Shown here in pieces: positions 1-8,067 of a stretch of 64,000 nt of DNA. This DNA is from Amycolatopsis methanolica 239. Its GTDB lineage: Bacteria; Actinomycetota; Actinomycetes; Mycobacteriales; Pseudonocardiaceae. The stretch spans positions 4,898,001 through 4,962,000 of the forward strand of contig NZ_CP009110.1 of NCBI RefSeq assembly GCF_000739085.1, written 5' to 3'. Position numbers and translations under genes: made by a program. The first letter of the stretch is position 1; each line of letters opens with the position of its first letter. The notes under the pieces were generated by a model. It did no database searches and was not told the DNA's origin. It saw only the letters and a program-made list of their open reading frames with translations.

Positions 1-1
1 C

Positions 2-616
2 CTCGTGTGCGTGCCGCTGGGGCAGCCCGCGGTGCTGGGCTCGGTGACCGCGATGTGGGTCAGCGCGCTGATCGCGTTCCCGCTGTGCCGCCGCCTGCCG
101 TGGCTCCCGCGGCCGGTCCCGCCGCCCGCGGCAGAGCGCACCGTGCCGCGGCAAGGGCCGGCCTGGGTGGTGCGCCGCGTGCTCGCCGACTTCACCGAGG
201 CTCCCTTCCACGGCAACGAGATCGCCTCGCTCGGACTGCTCGCCGGCACGGTGCTGACCTACCTGCTCAACCCGCTGACCCCGGTGTACGGCAGCGGTCT
301 GCTGCCCGCCCTGCTCACCGCGCAGGTGCTTACCGCCACGCTCGGCGTGCTGGTGTACCGGCGGCAGTGGGCGCGGCACGGCTGGTACCCGACGTTCGTG
401 CCGGTCGTGTCCGTCGCGCCCGCGGTGCTGCTCACCTACGGGCCGACGTGGCCCGCCGTGCTGAGCGGCGCGGTGCTCGGGGCGCTGGCCGCTCCCCCGC
501 TGGCCGCGTTCGCGTCCCGCCGCATCCCGCTCGGCGTGCATCCCTGCGCGGGCAACACGTTCGCGATGACGGTGTGCACCGGCGTCCTCGTTCCCCTGCT
601 GGACATCGTTCTGTGA
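2..616 (+). CDS. DUF1576-like membrane protein, 3' part
   Basis: The reading frame is open from the left edge, so the N-terminus lies outside the window. About 204 residues are visible. They hold several hydrophobic segments (near residues 75-95, 100-120, 140-170 and 185-203) and the conserved-looking stretches GNEIASLGLLAG, WYPTFVPVVSVAPA and HPCAGNTFAM, which resemble the C-terminal half of DUF1576 integral membrane proteins of unknown function. The stop is followed after 11 nt by the ATG of the next gene, with AAAGGA in between, so the two are probably cotranscribed. No role is claimed beyond a membrane protein; the family assignment is from memory of the motif pattern and is moderate. Confidence 0.6.
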   Translation, partial: LVCVPLGQPAVLGSVTAMWVSALIAFPLCRRLPWLPRPVPPPAAERTVPRQGPAWVVRRVLADFTEAPFHGNEIASLGLLAGTVLTYLLNPLTPVYGSGLLPALLTAQVLTATLGVLVYRRQWARHGWYPTFVPVVSVAPAVLLTYGPTWPAVLSGAVLGALAAPPLAAFASRRIPLGVHPCAGNTFAMTVCTGVLVPLLDIVL

Positions 617-627
617 AAGGAAAACCG

Positions 628-1364
628 ATGGAGATCCCGCGGTTCCACCGCGACGGCACGACTGGACCGCCGAGCGGCGCGACGGCGACGGGCCGCCGGT
701 GGTCGTGGTGCCGGGCGTGATGGCCGATGCCGCGTCGTGGCGGCCGGTGGTCGACGCCCTCGCGCTGCCGAACCCGGTCGTGGTGCTGAACCGGCGCGGC
801 CGGGCGCCAAGCGGCCCGCTCGGCGACGGGTACTCGCTGCGCACCGAGATCGACGACCTGCACCACGTGCTGGACGCCCTCGGCGGCGAGGTGGAAATGT
901 TCGACTGGAGCTACGGCGGGCTGATCGCGCTGGAGGCCGCTGTGCAGCGGCGGGACCTGCGGTCGGTCGTGGCCTACGAACCGGTGTCGAGCCCGTTCGG
1001 GGTCCACGCGCTGGAGCCGTTGCGTGCGGCCGAGGGCGATCTGGACCGCGCGGTGGAGATCGTGAACCGCGACGTGTCGGGGTTCTCCGCGGAGTACGTG
1101 GCGGCGCTGCGGGAGAGCCCGGTGCGGCCGGTGCTGCGCCCGCTGGCCCATCCGCTCGCGGCCGACCTCGCCGCGCTGAACGCGCACGAGCCGGCCTTCG
1201 ACCGCTACCGCGACCTCGACGTGCTGGTCACGTTGCTGCTGGGCAAGCTGAACGAGGGCGCCGAGCCGTACGGGACGGCGTTCGAGGCGTTCGAGCGGGC
1301 GCTGCCCCAGGCCCAGGCGCCGGAGGTGCTGGCGAAGCACCTCGCGGCGGCGATCCGGCCCTAG
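628..1364 (+). pseudogene. alpha/beta hydrolase, frameshifted near its start
   Basis: ATG 628 has a good ribosome site (AAAGGA, 6-7 nt upstream) and begins MEIPRFHRDGT, but this frame stops at 720. The frame that carries the hydrolase fold runs on from about 660 as DWTAERRDGDGPPVVVVPG and ends at 1364. Adding one G in the ACGAC at 658-662 (ACG GAC) joins the two parts exactly. The nucleophile elbow is FDWSYGG, a GxSxG-type turn with Asp in place of the first Gly. A downstream GTG at 699 could start a shorter product that lacks the first beta strand. It could be a real pseudogene or a base-call error. The stop overlaps that of the convergent gene in a shared CTAG (1361-1364). Confidence 0.75.
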
Positions 1365-2146
1365 CCCTCCTTGGCGACGATCTCGCGGACGGCGGGCACG
1401 ATCTCGCGGGCCCAGCGGCCGAAGGACACGTCGTCATGGGCGGCGTGGCCCGGTGGGAACAGGATGAAGCCGGACATCCCGTGTTCGAGGACGCCCGAGG
1501 TCAGCTCCTCGACCCACTGGTCCACGGACCCGCCGATCCAGCGGCCCTTCTCGTCCCGCGTCTTCGCCAGCGGCGCGTCCGTGATCCGGCCGGGGAAGTT
1601 CAGGATCGTGCGGACCTCGCGCGGGTCGCGGCCCGCCGCGGCCGCCGCCCCGTCGACGACCGGCCGCGACGTGCGGTACCGCTCGCTCAGCCAGTCCGCC
1701 GCGTGGCCGGGGAGCCAGCCGTCGGCGACGCGGCCGGTCGCGGCGAGCGACTTCCGCCCGACCGATCCGGTCCACACCGGCGGCGCGGCCACCGGCGCGG
1801 GCTCGATGTCGCGCACCCGGTAGTGCCGCCCCTCGTGGGTCACCGGCTCTCCGCGGCCGGCCAGGCTCTTGACCAGCAGGATCACCTCCTCGAAGGCCTC
1901 CACCGCCTCGGCGGGGGTGAACCGCGACCCGCCCATGTCGGCGATCCGGTCCGGCAGCCCGCCGGCGCCCATCCCGAGCACGACCCGGCCGCCGGACAGC
2001 GCCGACAGGGTCGTCACCGTCCTCGCCAGCATCGCCGGGGGCCGCAGCGGCAGGTTGGTGACGTTGGCGAAGCCCGCGATGCGTTCGGTGTTGCCGAGCA
2101 GGAACCCGGGTGTGAGCGCCGAATCCGAAAACCGCGTCAGGTGCGG
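1361..2146 (-). pseudogene. LLM-type (F420-dependent) oxidoreductase, N-terminally truncated
   Basis: From ATG 2032 the protein is 223 residues, with LSGGRVVLGMGAGG near residue 12 and the GRVADGWLP turn, both typical of luciferase-like F420- or flavin-dependent oxidoreductases. The same frame continues upstream without a start codon (TERIAGFANVTNLPLRPPA is clearly part of the fold) until a TGA at 2147-2149. The first barrel strands, about 60-80 residues, are missing, and only 57 nt separate that TGA from the end of marR, so there is no room for them. The simplest reading is a 5' deletion that left two MarR-type operators directly against the remnant. A translated, inactive fragment from ATG 2032 remains possible. 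Confidence 0.65.
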
Positions 2147-2161
2147 TCATGAGAATCCTCC

Positions 2162-2199
2162 AGTTCGCACTGCGAACTATAATGGTTCGTAGTACGAAC
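2162..2199. promoter_or_regulatory. Twin palindromic operators, probably for the adjacent MarR protein
   Basis: Two perfect palindromes with a one-base centre lie here: AGTTCGCA-C-TGCGAACT at 2162-2178 and GTTCGTA-G-TACGAAC at 2185-2199. Their centres are 22 bp apart, about two helical turns, which suits two dimers on one DNA face. They sit between the marR stop and the truncated oxidoreductase. A related site occurs upstream of marR. A TATAAT hexamer at 2178-2183 reads on the + strand, but no gene follows it in that direction. The assignment to this MarR protein is inference from position and shared half-sites. Confidence 0.7.
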
Positions 2200-2207
2200 T
2201 GGAACGG

Positions 2208-2660
2208 TCAGCGGTCCAGGAAGACCGGGGGCACCTCGTTGTCCGTCACGACCCGGCCGAGCAGGTCGGCGAGCCGGTCCCGGTCGGCGGCGTCGAGGCC
2301 GGCAGGCAGCTGTTCGATCCGGCGGCAGGTCTCGGCGTAGAACTCCCCCGCCAGCCGCTTCCCCTCCGGCGTGAGCGCGACCAGAACCGCCCGGGTGTCC
2401 CGTGGATCCGGCTCACGGCGCACCAGGCCGTTCCGTTCGGTGCGGTCGACCAGCCCGGTGAGGCTCGACTTCGCCAGCCGCAGCACCGCGCCCAGCTCGG
2501 TCATGCCGTAGGGCCGCCCCATCAGTACGCACAACAGCTGCCCCTGCGGCATCGTGATGCCGTGCTCCCTGGCCGATTCGGAATACACCGCGTTCACCAG
2601 GAACGTGGACCGCACCAGCGCGGTCACGATCCCCATCCGGCCGTCATCCTGTGCGGGCAT
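2208..2660 (-). CDS. MarR-family transcriptional regulator
   Basis: A protein of 150 residues with a winged helix-turn-helix: recognition region near residues 52-74 (MTELGAVLRLAKSSLTGLVD) and the MarR wing PDPRDTRAV at 84-92. Length and layout are normal for the family, which acts as dimeric repressors released by small phenolic or oxidant ligands. A third, less perfect copy of the AGTTCG half-site palindrome lies just upstream at 2675-2691, suggesting autoregulation. The twin sites downstream suggest that it also controlled the oxidoreductase on the same strand, now truncated. The ligand cannot be told from sequence. Confidence 0.9.
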   Translation of the reverse strand: MPAQDDGRMGIVTALVRSTFLVNAVYSESAREHGITMPQGQLLCVLMGRPYGMTELGAVLRLAKSSLTGLVDRTERNGLVRREPDPRDTRAVLVALTPEGKRLAGEFYAETCRRIEQLPAGLDAADRDRLADLLGRVVTDNEVPPVFLDR

Positions 2661-2674
2661 TCCACCAGGTTAAC

Positions 2675-2691
2675 AGTTCGTGGTGCGAATT
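2675..2691. promoter_or_regulatory. Third MarR-type half-site palindrome upstream of marR
   Basis: AGTTCGTGGTGCGAATT is an imperfect palindrome that shares the AGTTCG...GCGAA half-sites of the twin operators at 2162-2199. It lies 15 nt upstream of the marR start and just beyond the 3' end of the aldo/keto reductase gene. The likely role is autorepression; this is inference. Confidence 0.5.
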
Positions 2692-2694
2692 ACC

Positions 2695-3507
2695 TCAGGC
2701 GTCTGGGTGGGGTCCGTGGCGGTCGCCCGCCTCCAGCGTCGCCATCCCGGCGATGTCGTGGGAGTCCAGTTCGAAGTCGAAGATGTCGATGTTCTCCCGG
2801 ATGCGGCTCGGGGTGGCCGACTTCGGGATGACCATGTGCCCCATCTCGATGTGCCAGCGCAGCACCACCTGCGCCGGGGTCTTGCCGTGCTTGCGGGCGA
2901 TCGTGGTGATCACCTCGTGGTCCAGCTGCCTGCCTCGGGCGAGCGGGCTCCACGCCTCGGTCACGATGCCGTGCTCCTCGTGGAAGCCGCGCAGCGCCGC
3001 CTGCTGCAGGCCCGGGTGCAGCTCGACCTGGTTGACCGCGGGCACGACCTCGGTCTCGGCCATCAGCCGCTCCAGGTGCGGGATCTGGAAGTTGGACACG
3101 CCGATCGCGCGGGCCCTGCCGTCGGCGAGGATCTTCTCCAGCGCGCGCCACGTCTCGACATAGCGGTCCTGCCCCGGCACCGGCCAGTGGATCAGGTACA
3201 GGTCCACGTAGTCGAGCCCGAGCAGCTCCAGGCTGCCGTCGAACGCCTTCAGCGCCCGGTCGTAGCCGTGCTCGGTGTTCCACAGTTTGGTGGTGACGAA
3301 CAGCTCCTCGCGGGGCAGACCGGACGACCGCACCGCCGCGCCGACGCCGCGCTCGTTGCCGTAGAGGGTCGCCGTGTCGAAGCTGCGGTAGCCCGCCTCC
3401 ATCGCCACGTGCATCACCCGCTCGACCTCGTCGTCGGGCAGCTTGTACACCCCGAACCCGAGTGCGGGCAGCTCGATCTCGTTGTTCAACCGGATGGAAG
3501 GGACCAT
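2695..3507 (-). CDS. Aldo/keto reductase
   Basis: An NADPH-dependent carbonyl reductase of the AKR superfamily, 270 residues from ATG 3507; a GTG at 3516 would add three residues. The catalytic tetrad is visible: Asp44 and Tyr49 in SFDTATLYGNE, Lys74 in TTKLWN and His107 in LIHWP. The phosphate-binding stretch MVIPKSATPSRI near the C-terminus is typical of the AKR5-like 2,5-diketo-gluconate reductase group. It starts 15 nt after the stop of the histidine kinase gene and is on the same strand, so it may be the last gene of the two-component operon. The substrate is unknown. Confidence 0.9.
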   Translation of the reverse strand: MVPSIRLNNEIELPALGFGVYKLPDDEVERVMHVAMEAGYRSFDTATLYGNERGVGAAVRSSGLPREELFVTTKLWNTEHGYDRALKAFDGSLELLGLDYVDLYLIHWPVPGQDRYVETWRALEKILADGRARAIGVSNFQIPHLERLMAETEVVPAVNQVELHPGLQQAALRGFHEEHGIVTEAWSPLARGRQLDHEVITTIARKHGKTPAQVVLRWHIEMGHMVIPKSATPSRIRENIDIFDFELDSHDIAGMATLEAGDRHGPHPDA

Positions 3508-3522
3508 GCCCAGCACCGTAAC

Positions 3523-4662
3523 TCAGCGCGTCGCGGGCAGCCGGACGGTGACGGACAGCCCGCCGCCGACCACGGGTTCCGCGCCGACCAGCCCGTCGTG
3601 CGCCTCGACCGCCGCGCGCACGATCGACAACCCGAGACCGGCCCCGTGCCGGGCGGTGCGCGCCACGCCCGCGCGGCGGAACGGCTCGAACAGCTCGTCC
3701 ACCGCCTGCGGGTCGACCAGTCCGCCGGAGGACCGCACCCGCAGCGTCGACCACTGCTCCCCGGCCTGGGTGGTGACCTCGATCCAGCCGGCGTCGACGT
3801 TGTGCCGCACGGCGTTCTCCAGCAGGTTGCCCGCGATGCGCTCCAGCAACGCCGGATCGCCCGTGGTCCACGCCGGCTCGACGTGGAAGGTGGTCTTGAG
3901 GCCGCGCTGGTCGGCCTCTCCGGACACCGCCCGCCACGCGCTCGCCACCAGCGCGGCGAGGTCGACCGGCTCGGTCACCACCAGCCCGGCGCCGTCGGTG
4001 CGGGCGAGCAGCAGCAGCGACCCGACGAGCTGGTTGGCCCTCTCCGTCGCGTCCCGCACCACGCCGGCCATGCGGCGCAGCTCGGCGGTGTCGGCCTGGT
4101 CGTCGGCGAGCGTGACGTCCAGCTCGGTGCGGATCACCGACAGCGGGGTGCGCAGCTCGTGGCTGGCGTTGGCGACGAAGTGCCGCTGCGCCTCGAACGC
4201 CGACTGCAGCCGGTCGAGCATCGCGTCGAAGGTCTGCGCCAGCTCGGCCAGCTCACCGCGCGCGTCGACCTCGCCGATGCGCTCGCCCAGCGACTCGACC
4301 GACAACCGCCGCGCGGTGCCGGTGATGTCCCGCAGCGGGCGCAGCACGCGCGAGGTGAACGTCCAGGCCAGGATCGCGGTGGCCAGCACCACGCAGCAGA
4401 ACGCGATTGTCCCGGCGAGCAGCATCTTGTCCCGCGCGTGGTCGCGCAGGTGCGTGGCCAGCGCGGCGGCGTCCACGTTCACGCCGTCGACGCGCACGAC
4501 CGTGCCCGGCGGCATCTGCGGCACCGCCGCCACGGCGTCGCCGACCAGCGTCCAGGCCAGCCAGAGCAGCACGAGGCTCACGCCGGCCGCCAGCCCGGTC
4601 GCGAGCAGCGTGATGCGCGCCCGCAGGCTGCGCACCGGCGTGCGTGTCGAGCGCGAGCTCAC
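3523..4662 (-). CDS. Two-component sensor histidine kinase
   Basis: Starts at GTG 4662, which overlaps the TGA of the response regulator (GTGA); 379 residues. There are two membrane helices (about 17-40 and 80-103) with a short extracytoplasmic loop of about 40 residues, a HAMP domain, the H-box NASHELRTPLS (phospho-acceptor His168), the N-box GNLLENAVRHN around Asn283 and the G2-like GAGLGLSIV at 340-348. The usual DxGxG turn of the G1 box is replaced by RSSGG near residue 311, a variation to note when judging ATPase function. A small loop suggests sensing in or near the membrane. Partner: the adjacent OmpR-type regulator. Confidence 0.92.
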   Translation of the reverse strand: MSSRSTRTPVRSLRARITLLATGLAAGVSLVLLWLAWTLVGDAVAAVPQMPPGTVVRVDGVNVDAAALATHLRDHARDKMLLAGTIAFCCVVLATAILAWTFTSRVLRPLRDITGTARRLSVESLGERIGEVDARGELAELAQTFDAMLDRLQSAFEAQRHFVANASHELRTPLSVIRTELDVTLADDQADTAELRRMAGVVRDATERANQLVGSLLLLARTDGAGLVVTEPVDLAALVASAWRAVSGEADQRGLKTTFHVEPAWTTGDPALLERIAGNLLENAVRHNVDAGWIEVTTQAGEQWSTLRVRSSGGLVDPQAVDELFEPFRRAGVARTARHGAGLGLSIVRAAVEAHDGLVGAEPVVGGGLSVTVRLPATR

Positions 4663-5336
4663 CCCTTCGCGGGGCCGGTGTCGCGTGCCCGGTACCCGGA
4701 TCCCACCACGGTCTCGATGATTCCAGGTTCGCCCAGCTTCTTGCGCAGGGTCATCACCGTGACCCGCACGGTCGTGGTGAACGGGTCGGCGTTCTCGTCC
4801 CACACCCGCTCCAGCAGCTCCTCGCTGCTGACGACCGCGCCCTTGGCGGACATCAGGACCTCCAGGACGCCGAACTCCTTGCGGGTCAGGTCGACCGGGC
4901 CGCTCGCGCGGCGGACGGTGCGCTTGGCCGGGTCGAGCTCGACGTCGCCGACCGTGAGCAGCGGCGGCGCGGCCGGGGTGGCGCGGCGGCCGAGCGCGCG
5001 GACGCGGGCGACCAGCTCCGGGAAGGCGAACGGCTTCGCCAGGTAGTCGTCGGCGCCGAGGGACAGGCCCTCGACGCGGTCGGAGACCGTGCCGCTGGCG
5101 GTCAGCATGAGGACGCGGGTCAGCTCGTCGGAGGAGACGATCTGGCGGCACAGCTCGTCCCCCGACATCCCGGGCAGGTCGCGGTCGAGCAGCACCACGT
5201 CGTAGCGCGTGATGCTCGCCTTCTCGTGCCCCTCGTCGCCGGTGAGGGCGACGTCCACCGCCATGCCTTCCCGGCGCAGCCCGCGCGCGATCGCATCCGC
5301 CAGCGGCGCCTCGTCCTCGACAACCAGAATTCGCAC
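4659..5336 (-). CDS. OmpR-family response regulator
   Basis: A protein of 225 residues with an N-terminal receiver (acidic pair Glu7/Asp8, phospho-acceptor Asp51 in VLLDRDLPG, Lys101 in YLAKPF) and a C-terminal OmpR/PhoB winged helix (VDLTRKEFGVLEVL; RVTVMTLRKKLGEP). It is the promoter-proximal gene of an operon with the sensor kinase, translationally coupled through a GTGA overlap. It is likely a DNA-binding activator or repressor controlled by phosphorylation; targets are unknown, although the aldo/keto reductase that follows the kinase is a candidate co-regulated gene. Confidence 0.95.
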   Translation of the reverse strand: MRILVVEDEAPLADAIARGLRREGMAVDVALTGDEGHEKASITRYDVVLLDRDLPGMSGDELCRQIVSSDELTRVLMLTASGTVSDRVEGLSLGADDYLAKPFAFPELVARVRALGRRATPAAPPLLTVGDVELDPAKRTVRRASGPVDLTRKEFGVLEVLMSAKGAVVSSEELLERVWDENADPFTTTVRVTVMTLRKKLGEPGIIETVVGSGYRARDTGPAKG

Positions 5337-5418
5337 GCAGACAACCGTGCCACAGTTTCCTGAGAGTTACCTGGGCGGCGGTACCCTGGCTGTGCGCGAC
5401 TGGCTGGGGGTGGCCCGG

Positions 5419-5835
5419 ATGAGCGATCTGGAGATCTTCGTCGGCGAGTGGACGGTCGAGGTCGGGTTCCCCGGCGTGCCGCCCGCGCGGTCGGTGTTCG
5501 AGTGGATCCTGGGCGGCGCCTACCTGGCGCAGCGCACCGAGGTGCCGCTGCCCGAGGTGCCGGACAGCCTGTCGCTGGTCGCCCCGGCGGACGGCGGGTA
5601 CACCCAGCACTACTTCGACTCGCGCGGGGTGAGCCGCCTGTACGCCATGACCTTCGACGGCGGGCGGTGGACGCTGCTGCGGGAGGCTGCGGACTTCACG
5701 CCGCTGGACTTCGCGCAGCGGTTCACCGGGGTGTTCAGCGCGGACGGCTACCGGATCGACGGCTCGTGGGAGAAGAAGGATCCGGGCGGGGACTGGTCAC
5801 CGGACTTCGAACTGGTCTACACGCGAGCGGGTTGA
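5419..5835 (+). CDS. DUF1579-like beta-barrel protein
   Basis: From ATG 5419 the product is 138 residues. An earlier in-frame GTG exists, but MSDLEIFVGEWTVEV is the typical start of these small proteins. Alternating strands, FVGEWTVEV at the N-terminus, GGYTQHYFDSRGV in the middle and GSWEKKDPGGDW near the end fit the DUF1579/nitrobindin-like, lipocalin-shaped group. No signal peptide is seen. It is divergent from the two-component operon, 82 nt away. The function is unknown; these proteins are often described as small-ligand binders, which is only a family-level expectation. Confidence 0.75.
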   Translation: MSDLEIFVGEWTVEVGFPGVPPARSVFEWILGGAYLAQRTEVPLPEVPDSLSLVAPADGGYTQHYFDSRGVSRLYAMTFDGGRWTLLREAADFTPLDFAQRFTGVFSADGYRIDGSWEKKDPGGDWSPDFELVYTRAG

Positions 5836-6196
5836 GAGGGTCCGACCCGACCCGCGCCGGGTGGCGGCCGCCGGCGGTGGCCGGCCAGCAATGGCGCCCG
5901 GCAGTGGCCGGCCGGCGGTGGCGGCCAGCGGGTGCACCGGTGCGGAACGCCTTCGGTGGGCAGCGCTTGCGGGCCGCACCGCCCCGGCACCCCGCGGCCG
6001 CGGTGGCCCCCCGGGCCGCCTCGACGGCGCCCACGCAGGCCGCCCCAGCGGCCGGCGGCGCCTCTGGCACGGCCGGCGCGACCTGCCCCCCGTGGCACCC
6101 GCACCGCCGCAACGGCCCGGCCAGGGCTCCCCCAGCGGCCCGGCGGACCAGCCCTCCGACACCGCGCGAGCTGCCCCGGCAAGCCCGCGGCGTGGT
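5836..6196. repeat. GC-rich, imperfectly repeated intergenic spacer
   Basis: No gene is supported in these 361 bases between two convergent genes. The sequence is almost entirely G and C. A 19-bp element at 5871-5889 (CCGGCGGTGGCCGGCCAGC) recurs with one base missing at 5912-5929, and shorter GGCCGGC blocks follow. Open frames here change composition wildly between frames and look like by-products of GC content. Confidence 0.5.
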
Positions 6197-7174
6197 CTAG
6201 ACCGGCACCTCCACGAACCGCCGCCCGTCGAGGTTTTCCACCACCACCGCGGCCACCTCGGCGGGTGCCACGAGCGCGAAGCCGTCCAGCGCGGTGCCGT
6301 CCCGTTCACCGGCCGGGGACACCAGCCAGCTGCCCGCCTCGACGCGCGAACCGTCGCGGGCGACGACCACCAGGCGGCACTTCTGGCCTGCCGGGATGCC
6401 GCCCACGGACGCCGTCAGCCGGACCCACCCGGCGGCGGGCCGGACCGCCACGGACATCGTCGCGCCGGTCATCGCGTCCGTGCCGGACACCGTCCGCGTG
6501 CCCGGCTCCTGCGCGGTCACCGTGGGCGGCACCGTCGTCCGGCCCAGCACCACGCCGCCCGCGCCCAGCGCGATCGCGACCGCCGCCGCCCCGTCCACCA
6601 GCCGGTTCCGCCGCACCCGCGCGTCGCGTTCGCGGCGGACCTGGCCGAGCGTGCGCCGCAGCAGCAGGTCCCCGCCGTCGGGCGGCCCGTCCAGCATCGC
6701 CTCCGGCGGGACGACCTCCAGGGCCGCGCGCGCCATCCGCAGGGACGCCACCTCGGCCTGGCAACGACGGCAGGAGTTCAGGTGCCGCTGCATCGCTCGC
6801 ATCTCCTCGTGCTCGAGCGCTTCAAGCAGGTGAGCGGCGAGCGCTCCGGGATCGTGGATCGTCATCCGGCCACCTCCCCGACCGCGGCCCCGCGGCGGCC
6901 GGGCGGCCTTCGCGCGGAACCGGTCGGCGACGATGTTGCGCACCACCGTCAGCAGCCAGCCGCGCACCGAACCCTTGCCGTTGACGAGGGTGTCCGGATG
7001 CCGCCACGCCCACACCAGGGTCTCCTGCACGGCGTCCTCGGCCGCGGCGTGGTCGCCGGTGAGCCGGTGGGCGTAGGCGAGCAGCGCCCGCCCGTGCTCC
7101 TCGTACAGCGTCCGGATCAGGGCCTCGTCGGCGACCGCCGTCCGTTTCGCGGCGCGTAGCACCGGCATCCGCAC
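6197..7174 (-). pseudogene. ECF sigma region 2 fused in frame to an anti-sigma factor; region 4 missing
   Basis: One open frame of 325 codons. Residues 18-90 are an ECF sigma region 2 (LIRTLYEEHGRALLAYAHRL, AAEDAVQETLVWAW, VVRNIVADRFR). The sequence then passes straight into an anti-sigma factor at Met104, whose ATG (6865) keeps its own ribosome site GGGAGGTG. The anti-sigma part has the zinc motif HLNSCRRC, a membrane segment near 202-222 and an outer RskA-like domain. Sigma region 4, the -35-binding domain, is absent and no other frame in the short gap encodes it. An ancestral overlapping sigma/anti-sigma pair seems to have lost about 60-80 codons. The anti-sigma factor may still be made; the sigma half should not recognise promoters in the usual way. 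Confidence 0.8.
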
Positions 7175-7191
7175 TCACTCCTCGCTGGGGG

Positions 7192-7992
7192 TCAGTAACT
7201 GCTCGGCGCGGCCGCGAGTGGTTTCTTCTCCGCGGCGACCTTGCAGCCGTTGGTCTCGATGGCGAACCAGGTGCCGACGACGGTGACCTGCTCGGTTCCG
7301 TCCGGCCGGGTCACCGTGCCCACCAGCTTCGGGTCGACGCCCTCGATGCGGGTCTCCCCGCGCGCCACGACCGGCGGCCAGGTGGTGGCGCACTGACCCT
7401 CGCACGTGGTCTTCGGCGGGTTCTTGCCGTCCTTGGTGAACAGGTAGATCGTGCGGCCGTCGCCGTCGGTGAGGACGGTGTCCTGGCTGGGATGTTGGTG
7501 GTGCGGATCGCGGTCTCCGGGGTGGCGGCCTTCGCCCCGGTCGGCGTGATCGCCGCCCACGTCCCGCCGACGCCCTGGCCCTTGGCGTCGCCGGCCACGG
7601 TGTCCTTGGCGTAGCGGTAGACCGGCCAGCCGTTGACCGTGACCTGCTGGGTGCCGTCGGCGCGCGCGACCGTGCCGACGAGCTTCGCGTCGACCCCGCG
7701 CACGTCCACCGCCCCGGTCGCCACCACCGGCGGCCAGGTGGTGGCGCATTCGCCTGCGCACGCGGACTTGGGCGGCCGCGCGGTCGCGGTCGAAGCGGTA
7801 GTGGGTCATGCCGTTGGAATCGGTGAGGACCGGGCCGAGCCCGTTGACGTTGGACGCGCCCAGCCCGACGGCGGGCTGGGCGGCGGCCGCCTGCTGGATC
7901 ACGACCGGGGCGGCGGCCGGGCCGGGCTCGCCCTGCCCGCACGTGGTGAGCAGGGCGAGTCCGGCGGCGGGCAGGACGATGCGCGCGGTCAT
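7192..7992 (-). pseudogene. Secreted-repeat lipoprotein with two frame changes
   Basis: ATG 7992 follows AAGGAGA and starts a signal peptide ending in a weak lipobox (LALLTTC). The mature part carries repeats of the 'secreted repeat of unknown function' family with Yx(F/W/Y)xxD motifs: HYRFDRD, VYRYAKD and IYLFTKD, each linked to a C...C..TWPPV block. The outer thirds are in one frame and the middle third (MVATGAVDVRG to TNIP) is in another, so there is one frameshift near 7780 and a compensating one near 7495. The stop is at 7192. It lies directly upstream of the fused sigma/anti-sigma gene on the same strand, so both probably formed one operon. Confidence 0.75.
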
Positions 7993-8067
7993 GGTCGTCT
8001 CCTTCTCGGGGAATTCGCTTCCGGCGCAATGCACACGTCCGCCGCCACCGCGCGGTTCAGACTTCTT

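Noticed and set aside
1434..2150. A 238-codon minus-strand frame starting at ATG 2150
   Set aside because: The sequence is Arg/Gly/Ala-rich and overlaps the true oxidoreductase frame, which has family motifs.
2178..2183. TATAAT as a + strand promoter
   Set aside because: No suitable -35 and no + strand gene downstream; it lies between two operators by chance or as part of a lost unit.
2680..5046. A 788-codon open frame on the + strand across the aldo/keto reductase and two-component genes
   Set aside because: It is antisense to three well-supported genes and rich in Arg, Gly, Pro, His and Gln, as expected from GC-rich codon positions read in reverse.
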